DNA of 64,000 bases from NCBI RefSeq assembly GCF_036884655.1, contig NC_088357.1:42478001-42542000 (forward strand), given 5' to 3'. The first letter of the stretch is position 1. Each line of letters opens with the position of its first letter. The notes beneath the pieces are model-generated. The model made no database searches. It had not been told where the DNA came from and saw only the letters and a program-made list of their open reading frames with translations. Positions 35,101-48,490 of this stretch are shown one piece after another. The stretch comes from Musa acuminata AAA Group (taxonomy: Eukaryota > Streptophyta > Magnoliopsida > Zingiberales > Musaceae). Made by a program: the position numbers and the translations under genes.

Positions 35101-38100
35101 TGCAGCAGGATTTAACCTTATATTCATATTCATATGTGAAAAATTTTGATTAGCAACAATGGATATGAATATGTATTAAAGTGGATTTAGAGGGATGCTA
35201 CCTGAACCCATTCAGACCTACGTGGATGCCAAAGATTCTGAACAATTTAGGTAAATGGTAAATGCACTGGAGTTGATGGTTTGTCCTTTTTTATTTGTGC
35301 ACTACTACTTTGGGTCTATGTTTTTTTTATTTTGGAACATTGTCTATTCTACTCCTTTTTTCACTTCATCTGTCGATATTAACTAAAAAGCTTGCAGAAT
35401 GATCCACCAATGGCACAAGCTATACTTGGAGATGACCTCAATGAACTTCAGAGTATCTTGCGAGAGCGCCATCGGCTGAGAAACGAATTACAGCGAAAGC
35501 AAGAGGAAGAGCTTGTAAGTAGTTGGTTTCAGCGCTTCTGATGTTGCCTGCGCTTGACTTTGTTAGCTTTGGTTCTAGCAATTTTCCCTCTGATTGAGGC
35601 AAAAGATGCAATATGTTAGTATTACTTTAATTTGATAATATTTTCAATCATCACTGTTATGTCACCACCTAATGTGACCTAACTAGTGACAAATATAATG
35701 GAAAAACGAATCATTTTAGCAAACACTATCTATCCTATTTGTGAATTTCACCTTTAAAGCTTCCAATTTAATATGCTATGATGAAAAATTATAGTACCTT
35801 TATGCACAAACAGTTGGAGCCACTTTAGTTTAATAAATCTAGTCAATGGCAGTCATGATTTGATGACAGGTAAGCAATACATATCATATCATAGAGGATA
35901 GTGATGCTGTACTACTGCCAGCCAACTACAGAATAGCACTAATCTACATTCATGCCATATATGGTTTGCATTGCAGTTAATTCTCACCTGTTGCTCTAGC
36001 TACACAATAAGAAATTTGGTGGGCTTGAGACCAATTGACTGGTTGTGGCCACATCATCGTCCACGTCTTTTCTTTCATCGTATGTTTCTTTGCAATCCCT
36101 TTGATGACCTCCTATTGTTATTGTTGGATGCCCCTGGTCAGCTGCTAGTATATATATTGCTGAGGCATGCATGCCATATCAAGAAAAGAGAATGGAATTG
36201 AGTTCTTATGGGGCAAAACTGCTCCTACCTCCAATGCTGATTTAAGCTTTGGCAAGGGCAAGGCTATCTCTGACATCCACGAACATCACCTTTGTAGGTC
36301 TCAACTGGTGCTTTAGTGAAAATCAAAGCCAATATCATAGGAAGAGCCAACAGTAGTTGGCAGGGTCTGGGGTCTAGGTTTTTGTTGTGGCTATACCATT
36401 CACAATTGTGAACACCACTGGGCTTGTTTTATGCAATTCTTCTCTCATTCACATTGGACATATTAAATAGACTAATCCAATTAACATATTACAATTTACA
36501 AGTTCTATCACAATAAGATCATGACATTTTGCGTTTTTATGTGTAGTTTGGTAAACATGTTTTTGGCATATTTAGGTGATAGTACATTTTGTTTGATAGA
36601 AGCATGATCTGTATCTTTTTAACTTATCTTCATGCTTTTCTAACATCCTGATGATTGACATGGTAATGATATTATATGTCCAGGCTCTGATGTATGCTGA
36701 TCCTTTTGATGTTGAAGCTCAGAAAAAGATCGAGGCATCTATCAGACAGGTTCTTTGTCTCATAATGCCTTTTCATCTTACTGATCAGGCTATAGTTATC
36801 TTGGTCATCTAATTGGAAATAGAAAGCTTTGTATAAAAGCCTGTTAGATGATACTCTAGAAACATGCTATCTGCTTTTTGTTATTATTTTATAAAATATT
36901 AGATACTTTGCTTTAATTCTAAATTCTACTGTTTTCTCTGTCATTTTGGGCAAGAGGCTTGTGCAATTGCTTTTAACCTAAACTAGAAGACACTTGATCA
37001 TTTGTTTGATGAAAATGATTTAGTTCTTAGACTTAATGGTAAGAACACTTTTCTTGTTATTTTATTTAAAATGCAGTTCATTGCTCAAAGATCAACTTTT
37101 ATTGCAAAGTCATGAATCACGCCATATGATACTAATATTTAAGTCCTGAATCCATAACTTTTTCCAAGAAAAGAAATTTTATTTACTCCTAAATCCCTAT
37201 GTTGTTAACATTTCTCTGTAAAGATTACAAATTCTATAGCATATAGTTATGTTTTTCTTAATAAATTGCTTTTGAAGAAATAACTGCATTTTGCATGCCA
37301 TGATATCAATAGATATCACATTGCAGGTAATCTTTCTTATAATCCAATAACTTTGCACCATTTTATAAGGTGCTCATATAAAATTCTCATAGCGATATGA
37401 CTAATCATGCTGTTATTTGCTCATTCAGTGCATGTAGCATACATTTATGGATACGTTCTCTACATTTTATGTGAGCATTTGATAGACTCAATAGATGCCA
37501 GTAGCCAGTGAGCCTCTTCAAGAGAGAAGTATTCACAATCTTAGCAATGATTGAACTTTTCTAGCATCATATATTGACCCTTCTATGTTTTAATTCTTCC
37601 ATGTTTGCAACATTTATCTGTGCATGCTGAGTTTCATATTAGCTTTGAGTTAGACTACCACAGTTTCAAATATCATGGATTCATAGTCAGATAATAGATG
37701 TATGGATCTAGTAGCTTGTTGCTTTAGTCCAGGTCTAGTTAGGATTTGAGTTTGAAAGTTGAAACCACTAAAGGATATTTGTGCATGCTTCAGATGGAAG
37801 AGCTTCATACAGAATTTTTCAAATGGGTCATGGACTTTAACATCATAACCATGTTGAAATTGGAGTATTTTTGTTTATTAGCCTCTGCATGGTAAAATGT
37901 TTGGTGCTTATTTTATCTTTTCTATGCTTAGTTGCTAATCAACAATCAAATTTCAGAAAGGAATTGATGAAAATTGGGAGGCTGCTTTAGAACACAACCC
38001 TGAAGCTTTTGCACGAGTGGTATGTTGTATGCTTGTTACATTTCTGTTTTATTTAGAATTAATCTTTGTTTGTCTTTCATCTTATACCGTCCCATTTGTA

Positions 38101-41100
38101 GGTTATGTTGTATGTAGATATGGAAGTCAATGGAGTACCTTTGAAGGTATGTCAAATTCTAGCATCCTTTTTGTCTTAGAGCCATGACATTATTTTCTTT
38201 ATTATCGTACTGCTCCTTTCTATGCTGACGATGAAATTTTGTTTACCTACAAGTACATTATCTTTTCATTCTCAATTATGCATTTTAACTTTATTAATTG
38301 AAATTTTTGGATAATAATGTGGGATAAATTACTCACTTACATTTCAGAAAACTCTGTTGCTCACTATAATAAGTTTCTCAACATGACTTCAATATTAGAA
38401 TACTTGGAGAATTATCAAAAGAAGTTTGTATAATTGCCTCAAAATTTCTTTGCACATCAAATTTAGGGCAAGTTAATACTGAATTCAATCAATGATACAT
38501 CAATCCAGGGACTTGCCTAAGTACCATCCAATTATATCTGAAGTTATCGTGTATCTTCTTATACTTATATGTTAAAGATGTATGATATGGTGTTAATTGT
38601 TTAGAGTTTAGACTTCAGATAGTTACTTTGATATTGTTCTCCAGTCATCCTTTTTTATTCTTCTGTTCATTATTTTTGCTAATTACTTGACGGCCGAAGA
38701 CTCTGTACACCCTAACACCAATTCTTGGCAAGCTATGGACAACTACTCTCCAAAAGTAATGAGCTTAGACTGTTTAGTGCGAACATAAAACTTTCTTCTT
38801 GCCAAATATCTTGGATGTGGGTACTGATATGCTATCTCAAATTATAGCCTACTTTCAAATGTGGTATTATAATAAATTAAAACAATTTGTTTCATGGCTA
38901 CCTTTCAGTAACATAGTATCAGTTATATAACCTCCTACTGTAGGCAATTCAGCACAAGAGACTGGCTTAGCCATGAATCTGGCATGGCCATTTGGTGCTG
39001 CAATCTTAAAGTTTGTGTAGATGGGAAACAAAGACTCCAAGTTTGTTAAGGGAGCCCACAAGAATGTGGAAGAAGACATGAAAGCAAGTTTTGGTTTGGT
39101 AAACCTTATCCATTCTAAGACACAGATCATATGCCAATACAAATTATTGTCAGATAAGCCTACCCAGGCATGTCATGTACTGAGCCTAATTAAGTTCTGA
39201 TTGGTGAAGATTGATTTCAGAAACTACTAGCATGATCTTGAAATGGGGAAGTTTGCATTTTTAAAGATATTCTACCATTCAAAATTCAGCCATGTGAATC
39301 ATGTTTTTTTCTATCTATATATTTTGTGTGAACAGTTAGATGTAAATCATTGGTTCTTCAAATTGTATCCTGCTCCTTACAGATACATCAAATACTATAA
39401 CTCTTTGATAAACAACTGGGGACAAATATGCTTTTTCAGATTTGCTGAAACATAAACTTTCATCAAAATAGTGTTGCAACTATTCTAAGATAACTTGCAT
39501 GTTCCTTATGAAATAGAGCCTACAATCATGTATATATTTATGGAGAAACCTTCAATTTAGTTACCATCCTTCTGCTGAAAGGCATTGGATTAATTTCCCT
39601 CTTGTTCTTAGTTGTAGTTGGTCTACTCTTAGTTTCCCCTGATTTATTAGGATAGTTAGTTAAGATTTTATTTTAAATACTTTTTCACTTCTCTTTCCAG
39701 GCTTTCGTTGATAGTGGAGCACAATCTACAATAATCTCGAAAAGCTGTGCTGAGCGTTGTGGGTATGTTCAGTGATTTTTTCACATCAGTGGCTATTGTT
39801 TTATTATAAATTGGGGTTATGTTGTATGCATCTGACCCTCATCAGTTCCCATGGTGGAAGGAGCCTCATACACCAGGCTTCCCCTTTTTATCTTTTGATA
39901 GATTGACATGGAGATGGACATCATCGAGATAAAATCACTATACACAGAGAACATGTATGATCACATGTGTATAGTTACTTGCAAAGTTTGCAATTTCGTA
40001 TACCTATCAGTCCATAATGGTGTACCATGTCAGCATGCTGGTATGTACCAAGTTTTGAAAAAAACCATAAAAAGGCTACAAAACAGGGAAAAAAAAAAGA
40101 AATTTCCCAATAAGGAGCCTGTATCGTCCTGTACTAGATGGTATCAACCTTATACCAGGCGTGCTGGGTGGTACAGGTCCTGTACTGCAAACGTAGATCT
40201 GTTACTGGGAATACCACCTGGAATACCTTGTATTAGTCATGCATACCAAGCCATACTATACGGTATTGCAAACCTTGACTACTTGTATATTTACAGGCAG
40301 CTTGTTGTTTGATAGATATGTAAGCTTTGTTGCATATCAACTGAAGATATGCCTATTCTCTTATGCAACTTAACGAAGGCTAAACTGTTATATCCTGTTT
40401 CTCTGAAGCACTTTGTTCTGTTTCTATATCAGGCTATTGAGACTACTTGATCAGCGTTACAAGGGCATTGCTGTTGGGGTTGGGCAATCAGAGATAATAG
40501 GTCGAATACATGTAGCACCAATTAAGGTTTGTTTGCACATTTTTAATTTTTTTGCTTATGAGCTGGTCTTTTCCACCATTTCATCTAGCATTGAAGTTTT
40601 TTGGTTTCTATTGAAGCCAATTGTATTGCATCAGTTTACTAATTTGATTTTAAATAACATGAACCAGGGTTTTTCTTTAATACTTTCATCTTTGTATAAC
40701 ATTCACCAAACTTTTTTATTGCCCCACCACTTAAATACTGCCATCTGGTAAATGGTAAAGTAATTTGCAAGAGGAGATGGTTGTGTAACTTATCCCCTCG
40801 GCAGCCTTTTTGTTACTTCAAATTAATTAATTTTTGGCACAAATTATTATATAAATATTTGTAACTTCTATTTATCTACACTGTTGACACATTCTTTAAC
40901 TTAGACCTGACGATTCTTCTGCTTGTCCTATTTTCCAATCAATAATTAGTAGTCTTTCTTGATCATAGATTGGCCATGTATTTTATCACTGCTCCTTCAC
41001 TGTGTTGGATGCACCCAATATGGAGTTCCTTTTTGGGCTTGATATGCTGCGTAAACATCAGGTAACATGCTAGCAGAATTGGAATTCTTATATTACCTAA

Positions 41101-44060
41101 TATATCCTGACCTTTCAAGTACTCTTTATGTTTGACATTTGCAGTGCATAATTGATTTGAAGGAAAATGTTCTAAGAGTGGGTGGTGGAGAGGTTTCAGT
41201 GCCATTTTTGCAAGGTATATTTGAATGTTCAAGAAGCATATGATTCATCATCCTGGTCCTTTTCTTTTGTATTGGATGTGTTAAATTTAGTTCTTTTTGC
41301 TGGTTGCTTACCATGTTTGTGGTTTTGTTTGTCAAAAGTGTATTGTAATACCACTACTTATTTGCTATGTAACTTTCTTTTACTACTAAGTTGGAATGGT
41401 TTTGAATGATTCAACTAAAATGACATTTTTTGCAGAGAAAGACATCCCCTCACATATCCGTGATGAAGAAAGATTCTCAAAGCAAGCTTCTCTTGGCCCA
41501 GGATCTGCTCCAGTAAGCAACACTTTCACATGGATAAGCTTTCCCATTATTTCAATTCCTGCACCTCTCTGCTGTGCACTCTTTCACTTGTTTTCATATC
41601 CAGTGTATCTCACATCTGTGTTTTCATCTTCTGCAGCTTATGATGAAAATGTAAACTTATAATTATAAAGTTAATTTGTAATGACAGATGACATGCTTTC
41701 TTTGTGGAGCATTATGATTTGCAAATTTAATTTGTCAATTTTTAGTGCATGTGACAATTGACTAACCAAATCAAATTCTTTAATTAATCATCTTGCATAG
41801 AAACAACAAAAGCAAATTTTCTGTCTGCCACCATGTGTGACCAAAATGCACAAGGACATCTATTAACAAAGCCCAGTGCCAGAAGTATGTCCTTGTGTTT
41901 TTTTTTCTCCTGCACAGTGTAGTTATAACTTCTTTGTTAGCTCCAGCAGTAACTGCCAGGATTTCTTACTGGGTTACTTTTCCACTTTTGCCTTCCAACA
42001 CTGCAGCTGTGGCCTTACTTTTTGTAAATACCTGCAATGAAAGTTCCTTTCAGAATGATAATTTTGAAAATAATTGGCTGCAATCTTTACTTGATTGCAT
42101 GCACCATGCACTTCCACTAATGTTAGCATGCCATGCTGTTGTATTGCCTCAAATTTTGTGTTGTGGATCTCTGGAAAGATATAAAAATTATTAGGAATGG
42201 ATCAGCAAATTTGACAGGTGTTTCTGCAGTGCCATGAGATTATGCTTTATTTTTCAGCAAAGATATCTGTGAATGCAAAAAGAACGTTATTTTAAGCTCC
42301 GATTGTGGGGCAATGAGATTATTCTTTATTTTTCTGCGCTACGATATCTGTGAATGCAGTAAGAATATTATTTTAAGCTCAGGTTGTGGAAATTAGTTAG
42401 TCATGACTGAAGTTGATAAGATGGATAAATATTGCATTAGAAAACACAAGACATAGTTATACTAGGAAAATTATCAGTCTTAAAATATTTGGGTGGCCAA
42501 GAATAAAGGCACTTTAAGTTGTATTTTAGGATCCAAATAACACAAGACAAGATAAAATGGATGGCCATTGTGAACATAATGAAGCTTGCAGTAGCAGCAT
42601 ATATAGAAGTTAGTCAACTAATTTTCGTACTACTACTTGCTAGTTTAACATCAAATTGTTGCATATTCTATACTTGGATTAGATCTGCAATTTCTAGTTC
42701 TACTCCAGGTGTACTCACTATGCTTTTCATTCTTGTTCTGTGGTTCTACTTCATTAAGTTCTCCATAGGTTCACATATCTTGTAAATCTGCTACCACCAC
42801 TATGCTACATCCAAACAGCTTCTTGACAGATTATAGTGCTAGTTCATTGTTTTCATTTGGAGTAATTATCTAAGATTTTATCGTATATCATTAATTTGCA
42901 TTCTGTAATGCCTTAGGAATCATCAGGTGCACAAGAGAAGACTCTGGATATCTCTGCAAAAAACCAGTCTTCTGGTTAGATTCGCAACATCTTCTCTATA
43001 GCTTCCTTGCTTGTTATGTATTTATGTGGTGTCCTTATAAGTATTTTGATTCTCAATCTCATGTTACGACATCTCTTTGTGTGTGATCATTAATGATCAC
43101 TTTGTGATGCCTTTTTTAACTTCTCTTTAATTCTTTCTTTGCAGGAACCCCTACAAATGATCGTACACAGGTGAATGCCTAGTACTATAAATACTTTTTA
43201 AAACTCTTGTGTATGTAAAATGTTTGTGGCATCTTCAACAGAAAGGTTACTAGATATGGTTATGCAACTAACAATGGCTGTTTTCTAATGCTAGGTTTCA
43301 CATGCTTCTATTCTTTCATACTAAATTCTCCTGTTGCCTTCTGTGAATAATTTATTTATATTAATCAACTCTGTCTTTTATTGCATGATCAAGCAGTATC
43401 AAAGAATGATCTAGCCATTAATTGTTTTTGCTGCAATTTGCTGTAAGCTCAAAGATGATATATTCACTTAAACCATTTGATTTCAGACCAAATTTCATCA
43501 ACTGGTCGTCTCTTGCTTTGTGTTCTCTATTGTCATGTATTCGGACAAACTTTTCACAAGCTACCTATGTTTGCCATTTGCTTTCTTGGAAATTTTGCAC
43601 AATGCTGAAAACCAGTAAGCTGGGCAACTATAGAGATATATTAATAACACCTATCTATCAATTTCACCTTCTATGATTTCAGGCCAAAAATTTCTTCAAA
43701 TGATCTTTCTTGCTTGGTGTGTTTGATCATCATTAGATACATTGACAACAACCTAGTCCTAGCTATTTATCTCATACAGGAAAACCCTTTATCGAATTAA
43801 TAACCCTTTTTTACATGGTATTGTGCCATTCTTTGTAGAAATGTGTATGACTATCACCAACAGTTTTTTACTCGGTTCTTGATGTTGCCGTATGTGATGC
43901 TTATGTTGGCACTCGTGTTCATTCTATACAGGATGCTGATTTTGAGGCGAAAGTCAATAAGCTTGTGGAGCTTGGATTTGACAGAGCATCAGCAACACAG
44001 GCCCTTAGACTGTTTAATGGCAATGAAGACAAAGCTGCTGCATTTTTATTTGGTGGTTAA
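32198..44060 (+). CDS. DDI1: DNA-damage inducible protein 1, ubiquitin-receptor aspartic protease (complete, 16 exons)
   Basis: Shuttle protein that links ubiquitinated substrates to the proteasome and carries a retroviral-type aspartic protease. Exons: 32198..32263, 32380..32412, 32511..32635, 33599..33707, 35398..35514, 36684..36749, 37957..38019, 38102..38146, 39701..39762, 40433..40526, 40969..41061, 41145..41214, 41436..41512, 42917..42974, 43145..43170, 43932..44060. All are GT..AG, phases close, and 1233 nt give 410 aa, normal for plant DDI1. Domains: ubiquitin-like 1-75 (MKITVMTPDDRFITLDV), helical domain about 110-195 (NDPPMAQAILGDD), protease about 195-315 with catalytic D212 in VDSGAQ and the flap region IGRIHV..IGH, and C-terminal UBA about 370-408 (VNKLVELGFDRASATQAL). 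No key residue is missing. Introns contain repeat insertions near 34.0-34.4 kb and 39.9-40.3 kb. Confidence 0.96.
33980..34440. repeat. Purine-rich plus TACC-type dispersed repeat in a DDI1 intron
   Basis: A GGAGG-rich plus strand (34020-34280) is followed by TCCTGGTACCAGTTAGTTAC and TACTGCCTG. The order purine-rich block, short A/T run, then GGTACC/ACTGCCTG recurs at 59820-60330 in a TAF5 intron, so this is a dispersed repeat. Apparent minus-strand frames here (Ser/Pro/Leu-rich) are composition effects. Confidence 0.6.
39840..40290. repeat. TACC-rich dispersed repeat in a DDI1 intron
   Basis: Contains GTACCATGTCAGCATGCTGG, GTACCAAGTTTTGAAAA, CGTCCTGTACTAGATGGTAT and CATACCAAGCCATACTATAC. 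It resembles stretches at 44780-44850, 48290-48480 and 59755-60470. An open frame at 39908-40312 crosses it and is not a gene. Confidence 0.6.
42230..42388. repeat. 80-bp tandem duplication in a DDI1 intron
   Basis: Two copies (about 42230-42307 and 42308-42388) share CAATGAGATTAT-like starts, CTTTATTTTTC, GATATCTGTGAATGCA and TTATTTTAAGCTC. Confidence 0.8.
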
Positions 44061-44779
44061 GCATTTTATTTTCTTGAATTATAAACTATTCATTTGGGAA
44101 CCAGAACTAATTTGCTCAACCAAACAAGCATCAATGGATGTTTCCTGCCAGGGCATGTTTATATTTGAGAATTCTGATCAGAAAGGTTGTCAATGAGCAA
44201 GAAAACGAGGGTCATTTGCCGTCACAACATTGTGATTTTAATATTTTGCATCATGAATTGCTAATTTTCTTCGACTGGAAACACACGAACGTTGGCAATT
44301 GTGTTGTTGATCTTTACTCCAGGATTTATGTCTTTAGAAACTGTGGTGTTCTTTTGCCGAATGCTCATGCATACGTCTTCTGTCGATCTTTTTATCTAAA
44401 TAGGTTATCATTGGTGTTTTGGTTTACATGAGAAATTAATGACCCCTTTGTCGAATTACAATAATAAGTACATTAGAACTACATCGTAAAACTACATTGA
44501 TTTTTTAGAAAACAAAGATTCATTCATCTTTTTGGCTGCAACTTTCATTAGAACATCAGAATGGATATTTTAGCACCTTGTCAAAATTTCCATGACATCA
44601 GTCAGTATTGCATGGTCAATAGACACAAAGTTTCGTGCCCCGGCAGCCAGTAAGGTATTTAGAATGTTTATTAGGGTTACAACTTACAACAAAAAAAAAG
44701 AACAAAAAGAATTAAACAGTACACTACCCAACTTATAGGCTTAATGAGCGACAAGCAAATTTCATATTAGACTATCCAT

Positions 44780-44870
44780 ATCTTAATGGTATACCGCTCG
44801 ATATGTCGGTATCGTACCGAACCAACTTCGAAACACTGATATGATACTATATGTAATACCTATGAATTCT
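44780..44870. repeat. TACCG-type dispersed repeat, fragment
   Basis: TATACCGCTCGATATGTCGG, then TATCGTACCGAACC and TTCGAAACACTGATATGA. It shares its vocabulary with the copies at 39.9, 48.3 and 60.3 kb. Confidence 0.55.
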
Positions 44871-47800
44871 CATCGAAGGCCATCAAAAAGACCCTTTGAT
44901 GCAACAAATACTTAGGATCAAAATCATCCACGTTAATCATATAATGTTTTTTCCACCATTGACTTATATAAAACATTATTTAAGTTAATTAAAAAACAAT
45001 TAAATATCCTTTTCGTGAAATTTTCTTAAATCCTTATTCAACTCACATCACCAACCTCAAATCACCATCCCGTCTTAAAAAGGTGTCGATTATCTAGACT
45101 GATAAAAAAATTAATAATTTATCATAAAATCTTTAAGTTCCAATCTCGTTTTCATCCCTTATCCTTTACATAAACATCTTAAGACCCTCGCTCAGTGCCC
45201 AAATAGTGAGCTTGTTACAATAGTGGGACTTCAATGAATACAAATATAAAATTAATGAAAGAGATAACATTGTCAGAATCATCTCAATGACAACTGAGAA
45301 CGCTTGAACAAACAAACAAAAGAACATGATTGGTTAATGAGATTTTTCCATGAACAAACTTCTTATCCAACAGGGAAAGCTTTACATGTTAGAAAGATTG
45401 CACCCAAGAGAACTTTAATTGAAAGTAATAAAGAAGTCACATGAGGGAAATTAACGAGGCTACAGAATGTTAGTGATATATCACGTACGTACCTACCTCG
45501 AACCACATAAATTGTAATCAATGCATGACTAATTGATTTATTTCTGCCAACATTGACAGACATATTTTGCAGATCATGTTGGTGGCAACCAAGAAACAGC
45601 CTTCTAAGGAGTTGGATTAACTGAATAAAGGAAATTAATGGCTGTTTTCCTATGAGAAACAAAGCAACAAATGACTGTAATGATGCCAAGTTAGAGATAG
45701 CACCAATTGAGCATAAGATGTAGCAGGCTTATATAAGTTGAAAACAAAGGCAACTGGATAACACCAAATGTTGGAAATAAAGCCTCGTTCTTGTTGGTTG
45801 ATTCAAGAAATTTAATGCAGTGGATTTGACCATTGAACATACGACAAGAAGCATCAGATCCAGCAAATACAAGAAATGTAAGGCTTTTGAATCAAAGATG
45901 AACAATCCATTGAAATATTAAACATCATGTGTGCAACTAAAACCATGCAACTTCTCACTTTTGATCTTCCAATATGGGAGCAGAAGATTGCTTTAGAAAA
46001 TTCAGAAGGAAATTGCAACAAGGGAAGCCCCCTGATATTGGCCATGTGATTAATTCCGATGACCGAGATATAAATCGGAATCAAATGAACTTAAAACATG
46101 ATCTCAACCATTCTTTGAGTCTTAAACAGTAGAATCACAGACTTGACATAAGCCTGAGGCATAAACAACAGAAGGATGTTCATGAAATGACACTCTTATG
46201 GTGTATATCCTCCAGTATGATAGTAAAGTTCATGAAACAATTGCCTGAGTCATAGGAATGCAAAATGCTTCTTCATAGAAGCTCACTAGAAATTTGGCAC
46301 TGGCAAGCAGAATCTAAATGGTTTCCCTGGTATAGCATTATTCAAAATCAGATCCCAACTAAAGAAAAAGAAAGCAAGAAAAATCCAATAAATTTCATAC
46401 CTCCTATTGCAGACAGAAATCATCATTTTCATCTCCGATATTTTGTTGTCAAGGTAAAATAACAGTGCATCAATTATCTAGCACTGGGTAGAGGCCTTTC
46501 ACTATCTGAATCAGCAATTCTGTAAAATCTTTAAAAAAAAAAAGAGAGATATTCCCTTAGAGATAGCGACACATCTTAATGCAACTGATCTGAGAATTTA
46601 ACAGAATAGGTGCAATTGGAAGCAACAGAAAGAAAAACAATAACATTATCATGACTAATGCATCTTTAACCACACTGTACCTCAGAGTCTTAGCATCGAT
46701 AGAAAGTGTATGTGATCCACTGTCTAACTTCTCTTGCAGCAGCTCCAAGATAAGCCTGGGTCTCTTCACCAAACTCTTCCGAGATAATTCTTATTCTTGA
46801 AATAGGTCTCTCCCACCACTGTTCCCCCTAGTTCCAGCATGGCCTGCATGGAGATATGACATATCCTCCACCTCCAATTCCACCAGATATAGCTCTCTTC
46901 AATTTCTCAATCATCCCCTCCCTTGTACCACCAGATACACCATGTGTACTCATCAGAGTCACACTAATGTGGTGGTATCTATTCTCTTCCAACCTCTTCT
47001 CTCTACCATCAACCGAACAACTTAGTGAAAACCATTGATACCCGAGACTTGATCACTTCTGATTTCATCACCTTTTCCACCCGTAATTTTTGCTCCAAAA
47101 ACTCATCTTTTATACTGTACACAATCTCGTGTCCCAGAGATCCATTTTCCTCAGTCTGTGAAATCCCACTATTGCCGGAGTGTTTTCTGCTGCATGAGAT
47201 TATGGATGTTGAGAAAACCATTATTCCTGGAGGGCGAATACCGAGGAGGACGATGAAGTCCAGAAGCACATGGCCACTCATGGGGGATGGGTGAGACAGA
47301 AAGGCCAAATATGAGAAGCACAGCGAGGCTCTTGGTGAGAGTAGAGTTGTTGGCCTCAAAGAAACCATGAACTCTAGTTGCCCAAGTTGGAAAGACAGCA
47401 ACCTTATCATTGTATCAACGCTTGCCTTCTAGCTTGTTCCTGACTTACTACATTTTATTTTGGTTGATGTTACACAAATACGATTACAATGCTATGATAA
47501 CTACACAAAGGTAGAGTTAAAAGCTAAGGGAAAATCTGCAGTCTTTTCTCAAAACAATAAAGTCCTTTAATTTGATTTACACAAAGTCGATATCGAGTTC
47601 TCCTCTGACATAATTTTTTTCTATAAAAAAAATATTAAATTTTTGTCCCCCTAGTTCTAAAAATATCCAACCTCAACAGTAAATTGCCATTTAAGTTTCA
47701 AATTTGTAGTAATTGAAACCACATTTCTTGGTCTCCTCAAAATTTTCAGTGTTGCAATGAAGTATACATATTTATACTCCAAAATTTATTCCTTTCTTTC

Positions 47801-48289
47801 ATGTGTTTAGTTTACTCTTAGGTTGTGAAAAATTAATAGCTGAAACATATAGGAAATTCATCCTTGGACATCCATGTGATATGAGAGAATTGAAAAATAA
47901 AATTTGAAATTTTGGATTGTTATAGGCAAAAGTTAAGGTTAAACAGAGAATATGTTGTTGACTAAAGACTAAAAGAGACATGGTATTTTTTTTTCCTTTT
48001 TATTGGTTATTCATGAATTATGGTATTCTTGCTTTTGCCAAACAATGCTAGTGCTCATACATACAATTAAATAGAGCAAAACAATAAGCTTTCCATCTTT
48101 CCTGTTTACTATGTACAAGATTTCATTTAAAAATATACCAAGTTGTCCACACTATTTACATAGTTCATTTACAAGTTGTCTTCTTTATTGGAATAGGTGG
48201 TATGCAATGAGGAAACATTAGCAACAGCAGTTGAATAGAAAGAAGCATTGGTATATTTAAAGTGATGATAGGAAATAAAATTAGGGTTC

Positions 48290-48490
48290 CCAATATCGAC
48301 CCGTCTCGCTCGATACGAGCTATACATACTGGTCCAACAGGGGATTGATACGCAGAGCGCCCTCTATCAAGCGGTACTGTATCCTAACCTCATATCAGGC
48401 AATGCGAGGTTCATACCGGACGGTAATGATCGAAATCTAATCGTTACCGACCAGTACCGATCGTAAATAATCGGATTTCGACCGTTACCA
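48290..48490. repeat. TACCG-type dispersed repeat
   Basis: Dense in TACCG/CGGTA/CGATAC motifs: GTCTCGCTCGATACGAGC, GCGGTACTGTATCC, TCATACCGGACGGTAATGAT and GACCAGTACCGATCG. It is GC-richer than its surroundings. Confidence 0.6.

Noticed and set aside
39701..39762. Aspartic-protease DSG motif as a retroelement protease
   Set aside because: The exon joins in phase to ubiquitin-like, helical and UBA exons of DDI1, whose protease domain is naturally retroviral-like.
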